64,000 nucleotides of DNA. Origin: Eutreptiella sp. 'Long Island Sound 2002' (Eukaryota > Euglenozoa > Euglenophyceae > Eutreptiales > Eutreptiaceae). Every line of letters starts with the position of its first letter. Position 1 is the first letter of the stretch. Below the pieces are notes generated by a model. That model worked only from the letters and a program-made list of their open reading frames with translations. It was not told where the DNA came from and did no database searches. Positions 37,084 to 47,988 of the stretch are shown here, piece by piece. The translations under genes were made by a program, and so were the position numbers. The stretch is from assembly GCA_964036045.1 (NCBI GenBank), contig OZ038401.1, forward strand, positions 33,842,397-33,906,396, read 5' to 3'.

Positions 37084-39644
37084 AACTACTCAAGCAATGG
37101 GTATTGCCTGTACTGACGGTACCAGCACGCGTCATCTTCCCCACAAAGGCGATTTGTGCCCAACTGGCGGACGTGTACCGCATTGCACTCAAATTGAACC
37201 CATGGGGCATCACTCTCCCCATCCTGGGGCTACCTGTATCAGAAGGGGGTTTCTCACTTATGCCCCCGAAATCCTTTCTGATGTGGCAACACGCCTCCAT
37301 GTTTTTGCAGTACGTCAAAGAACCAGCGACAATTTCCAACATCCTAGCCGTGCCCTTCAAGCACTGGGCCCAGAGATACGGAGTGCACTGCACCTCGGCA
37401 ACCCTTCCTTTCTTCAGCATGGGACCTGTTCCTTACAGCACCATGCCTACCATGGCCTTTGCCGCCAAGGCATACTCAGTCACCATGAATTTGGCTTCAC
37501 CCACTCTGCCAGCAATAGAACCGGCCCTGCTACCACTGTGGCACAATCGCTTGTTTGCGAAGTCGTCAGGCAGGACCTACTACTCCCCATCGCTGATTCG
37601 TAAAAATGTGCTATTTCTTAGAGACATCGTCCAGAGTCCGGAACTGTGCGAAGCACTACCACACACGTGGAAATCTGTGTATCGATTACACAAGCGAAAG
37701 CTGTTATCACTGCGTAGTTCCCCCCCTGCAGTACATCATGTGCCGAGCTTTTGGTTCCATTGGCAATCCTCGGCTGTGTCCAGCGAGCTAGCCAAGCCGA
37801 ACAATTTCTGCACCAGACAATCCAGGGACACATGGAAGGCCCTCATGGCCCTACAGTTACCAGACACGGACAGGCATTTCCTATACAGGGCATTATGGTG
37901 TAAACTCCCGACGGGACAACGCCAAGCAAGAATGAACCCGGGACAGACCAACTGCCCTATTGATGGGGTGCCTGAAACCCACAAGCATCTCTGCACGGAC
38001 TGCCGCTTTTTGAAAATTGCATTTGACTGCATCAACAAGGCGTATGCGCCCATCGTGATTGAAGGTAACCCCATCTCTTCTGTGTCCGCATTGGTCTGGG
38101 ATACCCCCTCCCTTAGCTTGAGTACTGCACCAGGACTTCTGGCCTGGTCGGCCATCGTGGTCAACTGGGGTCTGCGAACATCAGCCCGGATTAAGGGTTT
38201 CACCGTCACGTGGGAAAGCTTCCTGACTGGCTGGGTGAAAAAACTAGCCACTTGGCAACAATACCCTCTGAGGTGGCTGTCCACTGCTGAGCTCAGTATA
38301 TTCACGGACTGCGTCCTGCAGCTTTTAGAAGAGGGTAAGCTGGTTCACCCCAACCTCTCCTGTTCTGCTAATTTGCCGAGGCCACGACGCACGGGCAATA
38401 ACGCCAAGATGGCCAGGAAACCGACTGCAAAGCAAGAGTTTGCATCCCAACTGGAGGGAATCGTGGCACAAGGGCTGACTGAGATATATACGGACGGCTC
38501 ATCAGAAAGGGTCCTGCCCATAGGGTATATTGGTGGATACGGAGTACATGTGCCGAACACACTGGATCTAGGGGCACCTATGCCTGCACACCTACCTCAA
38601 ACAAATAATGCTACTGAGGTGTACGCAGTGACTCAGGGACTAAAAATTTTTCCACAAGCAAACTTGGCCCTGATGACAGACTCTGCCTTGGTCTACCTGG
38701 GGGCCACCGGCGCAGCGCGAATCTGGAAAATCCGTGGCTGGCACGGATCACACGGCCCCATACTACACCCCGAACTATGGGAAGAGCTTCTACAGCTCAT
38801 CGCGGACCACCAAGGTATACTGAGTTGGTACAAGGTCCCATCACATGTGCAGATAGAGGGTAATGAACGTGCCAATGATTTGGCAGAATGGGGACGGCAG
38901 CAAAACCCGCTATACCCAGAACCCCCCGGGGACAGAGAGGAGGGCAGGGCAGGCACGGAAGCGAACCACAGCAAAGTGATCATTTTTTCACACAAGCACC
39001 CATCCCCCCCCGAGCCCGCAGTACATGCAGGTTCACCCCCACCCCCAGTGGTGCAAGAACCCTCGACACCGCCGTGTGCGACACCGTCCGCTCTCATGTC
39101 AGGCACACAGTCAGATACACACAACATGGTGACACCCCTCGTGACACCTATTAGAGTACCGGTCAGTGCCTCCCCATTGTGCAGAGATACACCCGCCCGC
39201 CTGCTTTTGAATGATCTGGATTTATGCCTCATGGATGAACCTGTAAGTCGTCAGAGTGGCTCCCTCTCAGAGACCACCGTGTCTTTCGCCTCCATAGAGG
39301 ATTACATTCAGTCTCAGGCTTCGCAGGACAGTCTACTCACGGCATCAGGGAGTGAAAACCATTCGGTCCCACGGCCAACCAAACGAAGGCATTTCAACAC
39401 GCCTAGCCCGGTGCCATCAAGCCCCGCCTCAGTGGAAATACACTCACACGGAACAACCATGTACTCACCCAGCATGCCGGCGCGTTCCAACAGACAGCCT
39501 GTATACTCGCCACGGCAACCCGCATCGCCTCTGGCGCCAGACACGCCCAATTTCTGGCACTGCTCAATATGTGACACTGATGGCTCAGGGCACTCCCCAC
39601 CAGAGTCACCCACCACCCCGGACTCTGGCTGTTTTGAGATGTAG
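37084..39644 (+). CDS. LINE ORF2, C-terminal part with Cys/His cluster and RNase H
   Basis: This is the continuation of ORF2 after a single frame change near 37078 (open frame from about 37080, listed to TAG 39642). Residues counted from 37104: RT thumb region (PVLTVPARVIFPTKAICAQL), a CCHC-type cluster CPIDGVPETHKHLCTDC at ~283-299, and RNase H at ~455-595 with all residues: IYTDGSSERVLPIGYIGGYG (Asp), TNNATEVYAVTQGLK (Glu), LALMTDSALVYLGATG (Asp), VPSHVQIEGNERANDLAEWG (His, Asp). A Pro/Ser/Thr-rich tail of ~250 residues follows, ending in FWHCSICDTDGSGH, another Cys/His pair. Long tails of this kind are not a standard LINE feature. The frame change is the only lesion seen in the element. 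Confidence 0.85.
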
Positions 39645-40193
39645 GGGCCTTCTCCCATGTCTGAATGAACAAGCAAGAAAGCACCTGATCCGCAATTGAA
39701 TTCGTGGTGACGATAGGGTCTGATTGTCTCTGTACCCCGTCACGCTATGCCCTTGATTGAGGTCCACCCCATGCCCCCAAGAGGTCCCCCCCCCGGGAGA
39801 CCTTAAGCAAAGTCCAATTTGGCTCCGGTGCCAGTGGATGCTCTGCGGCACAGAGCCATTGGCCTGTTCGACTATTGTGCCCAGTCACGATCATGTACAG
39901 GACGTCGAGTTCAGCTCAGACGTCAGTACTACCAGGGTGCGAAGGTTGTAGACCTGATTTGGGATGTGTTTCCCCACCCCCGAGGGAGTCGTCTGTCAGA
40001 CACCCAAACACCCTTGAATGTTTTGACTGTTCCGTGCACATGCACCGGAGGTTGGGCCTTCGACCCCTCACACACATGCTGGTGACACTGTCACTGTGGC
40101 TGGTCACGGCTATGTACATAGATAGTGGAGCACCCCAACCAAGAAGGGGACACATGGAGCCTGTGTGAATGAACTGCACATGCACGCACTGAC
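39645..40193. other. LINE 3' region and junction, no gene
   Basis: It includes the repeated 51-base motif (39807-39860) and a C9 run. No poly(A) tail, and no obvious target-site duplication with sequence near 31800. Confidence 0.4.
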
Positions 40194-41385
40194 GTGATGA
40201 ACTTATGGATGTACCACAGGCGGTGGTGGACGTCTGTACGTTTCAGCAAACCACCTTTATGGCCTGTTGTGCCAGCCTGGTTTCCAGAGATTGTTGGGCT
40301 GCAGAGCACAGCCAGAGCAGCAGCAGCAGCGGGATGTGACGCAGAGGCTCCTGTAAAGGAATGGCAGCGCAAGCAGGACATTGGCAAGCTGCGCATCCCT
40401 GTCGCAGCTTTCTCTTGAAGGACAACAACGAAATGCCTGTGCGGCACGAATTGCGAACGTGCTACGCACAGTGAAAGAAGAGCTGCGTGAACCGCAGAAA
40501 AAACATGGTCCAAATGAGAGGTGGTTGCGTCACAATTTAGTTGTGCGAAAAGAGGTCAAACAGGCTGTTTTGCATGGCTGGGTGTTGGACAGTAAGGGGG
40601 TCGGGGGCGCTGATGTGACGAAAACAATTTTGTTGACAAAGCTATTGCAACAGCTAGAGGAAAGGTTTCAGAATGAGGCATACTCCCAGCTGCAGGTTGC
40701 AGATTTCAGGACCTGGCAAACTGCAACGGTGACGCAAGAGGAGATCGACAAGGTGGTTGCATCAGAAAAAAAATGGGGGCTGGCCTGCCCCAATTTGTAT
40801 GGCGCCCACAAGCATTTTGGGCTGGCCAAAAAAAGGTACTTTGATCTTCCGCAGGCAGACAGGTCACAGATGAATGGTGTGGACGCTTTCATGACGTTTT
40901 GGCAGGCACTGGTAGCCGCAGAAAGCCTGCCCATGTCGCTGAGGTTGTATGGTGCGGTTGTTCTCTTGGCCTCCCCATCATCCTGTGATGCGGAGAGGGC
41001 CATCTCAACCCTGAACCGAATCGTGACACCCCTGCGCAACCGAATGAGCTGGCCCATGGTTCGGTTGCATTTAATTGGAGCTGAGGATGTAAATCCTGAT
41101 GGGTACCCGTACGAGTTAGTGGCTCAGTCATGGGGTACCACAGCGCACCGGCGGCGGCGCTCTTCTCAAAATGTGAGGAAGCCTCGAAAGGACAAAGGAA
41201 AAGAACGGACCAGGGAACGCGTTCTGCCAGAAACTGCAGAGTATGTTGATAACCTGGGACAGGTTTCAGATTCAGGCAGCTCCCTGTCCTCTTTTGGAAG
41301 CATTTCCACAGATGCCTCCAGCGCAAGCGCCCTCACTGTCAGTGACGAGGAAAGTGGTACTGACAGTGACAGTGACAGTGAATGA
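40194..41385 (+). pseudogene. hAT-family transposase, C-terminal part
   Basis: The frame 40381-41385 holds the hAT dimerisation region: DAFMTFWQALVAAESLPMSL, LYGAVVLLASPSSCDAERAI, STLNRIVTPLRNRMSWPMV, matching the family signature S-x(3-5)-ER-x-FS-x-x-x-RI-x-x-x-R-N-R. Upstream are ERWLRHNLVVRKEVKQAVLH and LEERFQNEAYSQLQ. The start shown for that frame is a non-ATG codon, and an overlapping frame (40194-40418, VKEWQRKQDIGKLRIPVAAF) may supply preceding residues. The N-terminal BED finger and the DDE catalytic core are missing, so this is a remnant. The tail is Ser-rich and acidic (DEESGTDSDSDSE), unusual for hAT proteins. The LINE lies directly upstream and may have split or displaced the 5' half. 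Confidence 0.75.
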
Positions 41386-41582
41386 GAACCCTGCTGCACA
41401 GTGACAGTGAATAAGAACCCTGGGAACGCGTTCTGCCAGAAACTGCAGAGTATGTTGATAACCTGGGACAGGTTTCGGATTCAGGCAGCTCCCTGTCCTC
41501 TTTTGCCAGCGCAAGCGCCCTCACTGTCAGTGACAGTGAATGAGAACCCTGCTGCACAGTGACAGTGAATAAGAACCCTGGT
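41213..41582. repeat. tandem duplication of the hAT transposase tail
   Basis: 41213-41421 is repeated at 41422-41582. The second copy lacks about 48 bases in two or more deletions, including GAAGCATTTCCACAGATGCC. Both contain AACGCGTTCTGCCAGAAACT and AGAACCCTGCTGCACAGTGA. Confidence 0.9.
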
Positions 41583-41990
41583 GGACTACCCAGAAACAAA
41601 AAAAAACTCTTTGTTGTTGCCTGTACCCTGCTGCACACACATGCCTCTCTGGAAGGGTTGTCCTGCTTGCCTCCTGGTACCCTGCGTGGCTCAATCTGTG
41701 ACCGGGTTTTTTTGTGACGCGTATTGTGACGCCTCGTCACAACAGGGGGGGGGGGAGGGAGGGACACCCACCCCCCCAATTACATCCGTCACTGCTTGGC
41801 ACATGTGGAGGACACATTGTAGATGGCCCAGCTGGCATCTCTAAAGAGTAGCAACCAGTGAACCACTGCACCCCAGTTCCAGCAGTCTAATGGGAGCGGC
41901 CCCTGGGGAAGGCACCAGCAGCATTACCGAGTGTACCCATAACCTTATGCCTCCTCTCTGCGAGGAAGGCGGGTAGGTGTCAGGGACGGT
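41583..41990. other. region without a supported gene; G9/C8 homopolymer block
   Basis: The remaining hAT 3' flank is not recognisable. There is a CCTCGTCACAACAG-G11-AGGGAGG block at 41743-41763. Confidence 0.4.
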
Positions 41991-41993
41991 TGT

Positions 41994-42078
41994 GTACAGT
42001 CTCAGGCAATGAGTCTGAAGAGTTGGAACAATCTCGCACAATTTTCGATGGAACCAGACAGTTTGCAAAAAAAAAGCA
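41994..42078. repeat. short dispersed repeat, A-tailed
   Basis: GTCTGAAGAGTTGGAACAAT CTCGCACAATTTTCGATGGA ACCAGACAGT followed by an A9 run. The relative at 46790-46871 ends in an A10 run at the same place. Confidence 0.75.
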
Positions 42079-42386
42079 TTGTAGATGGCCCGGCTGCAAG
42101 GCTTTGCTGCACAATCGTCCAAGCTGGCTGCATCTGTTTAGCTGAGAAGAGACCAGGGTACGGAGCAATATGCCATTGTCTTGTTGCATTGTTTTGTTTG
42201 TGAAACTTGTCTACGAATGGTGAGACTGTCTGACTGTTGCTTTTCTGAATCCAGTTTATGTGGTTGTGGATGTAAGATGCTATATTACCAACCCCCCTCC
42301 CTGTTATTTACTCAGCCTTCCAGTTTGTTTTGTGCTCCGGTAGCACACTGGGATGCCTTCAGGCGTGGCAGTTCCCACTGCATTTC

Positions 42387-42563
42387 CTGGTATCAGATAC
42401 AGCAGGTCCTTACTACGTGTAATGTCCGCTACCACACAGTCTTGTGGGGCAATCGTAGCACTGGACAGCTCTGATACTCCTTCCGAGAGATTCCTCGAGT
42501 GCCTTCTGATGAGCAAGCTCCGGCAGCTCATCATGGCTTGGACCCCCCCCCCCCCAAAAAAAA
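42387..42563 (+). mobile_element. SINE-like element, copy 1
   Basis: ACGTGTAATGTCCGCTACCA, GGGGCAATCGTAGCACTGGA, CAGCTCTGATACTCCTTCCG, GAGCAAGCTCCGGCAGCTCA, ending TTGGACC then C14 and A8. Related copies lie at 44831-44903 and 48619-48792. All end with an A-run after a GGACT/TTGG-type block, as expected for an RNA-copied short element. Confidence 0.6.
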
Positions 42564-42961
42564 TTACCAACCCTAACCCCCCCCAGGGGGGGGGGAGGGG
42601 GGCGTCACCGGCTAGTTCCAAAAAAAAAAAGCATCAGCGTCATATTGCACAGGACCACAACTGTGGGCCACCAGTGGGCAGACTTTCAGATAATGTGGAC
42701 TCTGGTGGGGGGTGGTGCACGGCACCTGAGGAAAAAAGCTCGGTACAATGCAGTGGAGTTGCACTTGAGGCAGTGGATCATTGATCAACGGGAGAAGCGC
42801 ATTCGGGGCATGCGGAAAGTGGTCATTTCTTGAGGCGGCACCAACAGTGCCCAAATATGCGCCCAAGCCTGCACCCAAACATGGAAAGCAGCCTGCAGCG
42901 AAGCTGGCTGCAGCCAGCTCGTCCATCCCTGTCGCTGATGGGCAACATGTGCGGCTCTGTA
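42564..42961. other. region with a fragment related to the TIR element's internal ORF
   Basis: The frame 42781-42981 (APKPAPKHGKQPAAKLAAAS ... GQHVRL) resembles KPAPKPRAKASSTASSSGEH of the ORF inside the TIR element at 43165-43443. It suggests a second, diverged copy of that coding piece directly outside the element. A C8-A-G12-AGGGGGG block lies at 42583-42602. Confidence 0.4.
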
Positions 42962-43693
42962 CCCCCCCCCCCCTTGTCTAAGCTACGCCCTTGTCCAAGC
43001 TACAGTAGGCGTAGGGACCGTATTAATTTGGTACCTAATCTTAATTCGGTACCAAATTTAGTGCAACCACGTAAGACATGGGTTTGACGAATTTGCCGGG
43101 TACATAGGGTCATGTACACATTTGTTGTGAGTGTTTGCCCACTTGAACCCACATAACTCTGATTTTGGGGGTATTTGTGCATTATATTCCCCCTTCTTGC
43201 ACTAGCTCACCATGCAATCGAGGTGTGTGGGGAATGGCCCATGTCTTTGATGGGAAGTTGTACTTTACAAGAGACCACATGCAAGGCAATTTCATTCCCA
43301 AGAATTTGAAGTTGCCGGAGCCCAAACCAGCCCCTAAACCTCGGGCAAAGGCATCTTCAACGGCATCTTCAAGTGGCGAACATGTGCAATTGTTCCGCAT
43401 GGTGTATCATCGCAAGAAGGGTTTCCAAGCCGAACATTTGTAGGCTTCTCATGCTTCATTGCTTGTGAGAACATGGGTGTGAACCTGAATTTCCATGTTT
43501 CAATCGCTTTCTTGTGTTTGCATGCCTTTGGGAACATGGGTGGAGGTTGAGGTGCACTCATACTATGCGCTCATTTACGTGTGTGTCGGTAGTTGTATAT
43601 GTCGCGCGCAAGCTACGCCCGTGTCCAAGCTACAGTAGGCGTAGGGACCGTATTAATTTGGTACTTTGGCGTAGCTTAGACAAGGGGGGGGGG
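42962..43693. mobile_element. TIR element 'GTCTAAG' copy, 732 bp
   Basis: Left end C12-TTGTCTAAGCTACGCC (42962-42989). Right end GGCGTAGCTTAGACAA-G10 (43668-43693). The ends are perfect inverted repeats of 26 bases. A ~57-base block (AAGCTACGCCCKTGTCCAAG CTACAGTAGGCGTAGGGACC) lies near both ends in direct orientation. Internal sequence carries a short ORF. No transposase domain is seen, so it is probably non-autonomous. Confidence 0.85.
43165..43443 (+). CDS. small hypothetical protein inside the TIR element
   Basis: The likely core begins at MAHVFDGKLYFTRDHMQGNF (43232), followed by PKNLKLPEPKPAPKPRAKAS and ends VYHRKKGFQAEHL. Basic, Pro/Ala-rich linker, no recognised domain. The 18 kb copy of the element has different sequence here, so this could be captured host sequence. 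Confidence 0.35.
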   Translation: MGVFVHYIPPSCTSSPCNRGVWGMAHVFDGKLYFTRDHMQGNFIPKNLKLPEPKPAPKPRAKASSTASSSGEHVQLFRMVYHRKKGFQAEHL

Positions 43694-43899
43694 TAGGACC
43701 GCAAGAGAAGTTGTACACTGTCCCTGTTCAGCACTAGGGGAAGCCAGAAAACTGATGAATGGATGCAGCGCATTGCGAATTCTGCTTCATGCACCTCACA
43801 CCATGAGCACCTATTCATGTCAGCATGTATGCAAGAGCCTTTGGCAACCAACAGCAAGCCAGTGACCGGCCACTAATTCTGCACAGCATGGGCTGATGA

Positions 43900-43990
43900 G
43901 TGTTTGGTCGGCGATGGTGTCCATCCCCCCCCCCCCCCCGGGTCTCCAGACGTCATGAGCGGGGGTTCGATCCCCCCAGTGGGCATCGTT
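43900..43990 (+). ncRNA. tRNA-like sequence with C17 run
   Basis: Perfect B-box GGTTCGATCCC at 43964-43974, flanked by paired GGGGG/CCCCC T-stem strands. An A-box-like GGTCGGCGATGG is at 43906-43917, and CGATG/CATCG could pair as part of an acceptor stem. The C17 run where the anticodon arm should be argues against function. Confidence 0.35.
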
Positions 43991-44236
43991 GGAACCACCC
44001 ACCCTTACATTAGCACGCGCCACCGCTGGTACCGCCGGGGGTTCGGGTGAAGGTCTCGTCTGTTTTCTCAGTCTGATAGTCTTTTCTGTTTTTCTCAGTC
44101 TGGTAGTCTTTTCTTTGGACGCCCCTCAATCAAAATGTGACAAAAATAATACACTGCGTTGGCACCACACACCTGTAGCAGCGCGCGCCGCCACTGGTAC
44201 TCGAAGGGATCGATGGGAGGCCCCATCCGTCGCTCG

Positions 44237-44305
44237 GCCGCAACAGGGATCGAACCAGCGCCAGCACGGCTGGCGCCGGATGTGCTACCACTCAGGTAGC
44301 GGCTT
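44237..44305 (-). ncRNA. tRNA-like sequence, minus strand
   Basis: On the minus strand: a D-arm/A-box-like TACCTGAGTGGTAGC, then a B-box GGTTCGATCCC (plus-strand 44246-44256), then TGCGGCC pairing in part with AGCCGCT. Four of five T-stem pairs form, but the central arm is a long GGCGCCAG/CTGGCGC hairpin rather than a normal anticodon arm. Likely a tRNA-derived SINE head. Confidence 0.45.
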
Positions 44306-47300
44306 CCTCAGCCCACATTTGCCCCCCCTTCGCATTTGATTTTTCTCACAGTCATACATGTCCCTTGGCCTCTTTAGCTTTTGAACTTGCAATGCACCCG
44401 CCACGTCTTGTACCATGCAAACCTCCCTGGGGGTTTACGTATATGGCCCATATGCGTATAGCCTATACCACACCCTTGGCCACAATCCCCCTCCCCTGGG
44501 GTGGCGGGGAACGGTCGTCCCTCGGGGGGGGGGGGTGTTGGTGTTAGGAAAGAGGGACTGGGTCATGCCTGTGATGCGTTGTTCCATCCTGCTTGAGAAT
44601 GCAATCCAATTCTGCTTGTTGGCGCATGTTTTCAACAATGGCTAGCGTTCCTCCTCCCTCTTATTTTTGTTGTACTATGGTTGATTACGCACGACCTCTA
44701 AATGCATGACTCTTGTCTCACAGGCATCTTAATGTGTCATGCGCAAACGGGCATACTGGCATCTGTTCCAGCTTATCCTTGCGACATGCTATGCCTACAA
44801 CCATGATGTTCCATGGGTCCATGGTGGACTTGGACAGCTCTGATATCTTAATTACGGTCTAATGAGCAGGCTTCGCCAGCTTAAGTAGGACTGAATAAAA
44901 AAATGGGTTCTGGCATGTGCAACGGGGAGTCAAGGTACAGGTGCCTGCTATCTGATCCCTACATATCTCATGGGAATGTTGCGCTTCCAAAATCAGACTG
45001 TATGTTGCCACTCAACACATGTATATCCCTCCCAGCAGGCCGGCCATATGTAGTATGTGTATTACTGTCATGTTTCGGAATTGGGCACACAAGTAGGTAC
45101 CATGACCTGATTCTCTATTTGCGCCTGGCTAGAATTGCGGTCTTCAAGCAGACCCCATCCCATGATCTTTTTCCGGATGAGTTTCCCAGCAATTGGTGGG
45201 TGCGCCAGTGTGGGGCGCTGACAGGAGTGGCCCGATGGTGGGTGCCGGAACCACACCCCGCTCACTCAACTACGGTCTGCAGCATGACATGCAAACAGAC
45301 GGGCCGTTGTCATCCTGGGGCCATTGTGGGACATGGGCAAACGTCCCCTGAGCAAACCTAAACATTTGAGCAAGTGGGAGCCTCTTGTCATACAGGCATG
45401 GTACTCGCTATCACCACAGTGATTTATCACATGTGAGAGGTCCCCCAAAATAGCAGGTACCCAGCCCATGGACCATAGCTCCTTAATATGGTTTCCTTCC
45501 TTCCATTTGCGCTTGGCCAGGAGTTGCTGCACAAGCGGTACCAGACTGCTGATTTATTAGAGGCCTCAATCATGGGGCCATCCAAGCAAGGGGATGACTG
45601 TTTGGCTGAAATATTCAAGGAATGGTCGGGTTTGTAAGAACTTAGCAGCCCCTCTCAATGCTGTGCAGTTCCACTTGCGTTTGTGCTCTGTAAGGGCCTA
45701 GTGTCTTCTGCTCAGGTGGGTGATATGTCCATGTGCACAATGGACACTGTGTCCAACAATCACTTGGTGATGAAACCATTTTTCTGGAGGATTTTGACCT
45801 CACCCTCACCCGAAACTGGCCTGTCACTGACCCATGACCTGCTACGTGTACTCTCGATGGACACTTGGTGGAACTTCGGTCACGAAATAAAACAAGAATT
45901 CTGGAGGATTTTGATGTGTGACACCGAGAGGGGGTACATGTGTACATGTGGGACGAACTCTGAATCCACTGACGACACACACACCCCTCTGTGCCTAATT
46001 TATTTTCTTTTATGGCCACGTGGCCCCTCTACAGACCCCCACGGACCACGAGGGCATAGATGCATGTTTGGTATATGCAATTGCTAATTGAGCTACTGTG
46101 CAAGTCCCTCTTCCAAGGGAGTGCCATATATACACCGAGTGTGCTCCTCGTAGCTGGAAGCACATACTGCCTTGTTGCGCTTCTTTTGCACAATCCTTTG
46201 CACTGACCATCTGTTATGGCTCCGATGATGTTGTCAGATTGTGTGACAGACAGAACAGTGACATGATGTGCATTAAATCTAGAAATCAGCTCCCAGACTC
46301 TTCTGATGGTCATAAATGTTGCAGGTGTGAGGCTTTGCGGTCTCATGGCCATGTTGTGCTCTCATTTCAACATACCTCCAAACTTCGGATAGGAGTGTAG
46401 CAGAGGGCTCAGTCAAGCAGCCACTGCTCTGTTGGTGTGCCTCAGACGAGCCTGGCCCTCGCTTAGTGCCTTCTGTCCGCCGACCCATACTGGCTCCCCT
46501 CCTTATTAGGGTGGTGGCCAAGGATGGTGGGTTGCAGTGTTCCCCTTCAGTCACTGCTGGGTCCCCCCCCCCCCTTTGAAATCTCCCCCCCTTGCAATCC
46601 CCCCCCCCCCCCCCTGGGAGACCGTCACTTAACTGTTTTGCTGGGCAATATCCATTGCGGTGGTTTGTGTTGCCCATCTGTCACACACACGTCCTTGCAT
46701 TGCTTTCCCATCACTTCAAACTATTCACCTGTGTGTCTTGTGTGATATTCTCTCCAAACAAAGGCAGGTAGGTAACAGGGAACGGTGATGTACTATCTCA
46801 GACCATGTGTCTGAAGTGCTGGACAATCTCGAACACTTGTCGATGGTTCCAGACAGTCCAAAAAAAAAAGATATTCTCTCCAAAGGCAGTTTATGGGGTG
46901 CCATGTTGCTTTTTCAGACCCAAGATGTTTTCTACCGGTGACCATGTATGGTACCACTGACGCACAGGACACTTGGTGCACATGTGTTGGGCACCATTGT
47001 TTGGCCTTCACCAAATTGCCTCCTCCTCATCAGCCGGTGCCGCACACCCTGTGCCTGTCATGCAAACTGAGCATGTGAAACAGTTCAAAGTGTGCTATTG
47101 TCAGAAGTTCTTTACAGTTCCTTTGCATCCCCAATAACATTCATGTTGCATGAATCACATCGGTAGAGCATCAATGCAAAAGTCACATTACCTGTGTTCT
47201 GAGGGTACCACAGTTGCCTTGAAATACCGTTGCGGACCCCCCCCGCCCCCGGGAGACCATTGTGCGCTATGGGGGGAGATTTCAAGGGGGGGCAGGGTAC

Positions 47301-47580
47301 CAGAGCAATCTGGACCTTAATGGGCTCTTGCCCCCTTGCTGAGGGACCCCCTAGTGCACTTCGGCTAAGCGCAGTACTTGTGACTACAACAGGTTCCAAC
47401 CCCACTGAGTGGGATACTCCGATGTCGCATGGGCCATTTGGTGTGCTCATTGGTTGGCCAGCAGTTGAGCTACACAAACTAATGTCAAAGAGCTCATGCA
47501 AGAGCAGCTGCAGAGTCTCCCGGTGCACAGCAGTGTGCACAAGAGCAATGGTATTTGGAGGCTGATTAGTTTGTGTTGGT
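44306..47580. other. region without a supported gene, dispersed non-coding repeats
   Basis: It contains the SINE-like copy 2 (44831-44903, A7 tail), A-tailed repeat relative at 46790-46871, and C/G runs at 44524-44534, 46563-46576 and 46600-46615. Around 47236-47300 are CCCCCCCCGCCCCCGGGAGACC and GGGGGAGATTTCAAGGGGGG, the latter mirrored by CCCCCCTTTGAAATCTCCCC at 46565-46590. None of the open frames has a recognisable domain. Confidence 0.5.
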
Positions 47581-47590
47581 CGGATCTCCT

Positions 47591-47988
47591 CCCCCCCCCC
47601 CCCCTTGTATAAGCTACACCCGTGTCCAAGCTACAGTAGGCGTAGGGACCGTATTAATTTGGGACCTAATTTTAATTCGGTACCAAACGTAGTGCAGCCA
47701 CATAAGACATGGGTTTGGTGACAAATTTGCGAGTCACATAGAGTCATGGACACATTTGTTGTGAGTGTTTGCCCACTTGAACCCACATAGCTCTGATTTT
47801 TGGTATCCTTGTGCATTATATTCCCCTTGCTTGCGCCAGCTCACCATGCAATCCTCTCTTTTTGAACCTGGGCGCCCGGTGTCGGTAGTTGTATGTGTCG
47901 CGGGCAAACTACACCCGTGTCCAAGCTACAGTAGGCGTAGGGACCGTATTAATTTGGAACTTTGGCGCAGCTTATACAAGGGGGGGGG
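47591..47988. mobile_element. TIR element 'GTATAAG' copy, 398 bp
   Basis: Left end C14-TTGTATAAGCTACACC (47591-47620). Right end GGCGCAGCTTATACAA-G9 (47964-47988). It is the same family as 42962-43693 with an internal deletion, keeping the same subterminal 57-base direct block and the TTGTGAGTGTTTGCCCACTT segment. The TIRs match each other at the GTATAAG/CTTATAC site that differs from the other copy. Confidence 0.85.

Larger units (their letters stand above)
31832..39960 (+). mobile_element. APE-type LINE with RNase H, near full length
   Basis: ORF1 and ORF2 on one strand overlap by four bases (ATGA, 34408-34411). ORF2 encodes endonuclease, RT, a Cys/His cluster and RNase H, broken by one frame change at about 37078. 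Element ends are uncertain. The left limit is placed at the T-run near 31831, where composition changes, and the right limit after the repeated motif at 39807-39856. No poly(A) tail or target duplication was found. hAT sequence follows on the right. Non-LTR elements of this domain order (EN-RT-RNH) are known from green algae and other eukaryotes. Confidence 0.7.
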
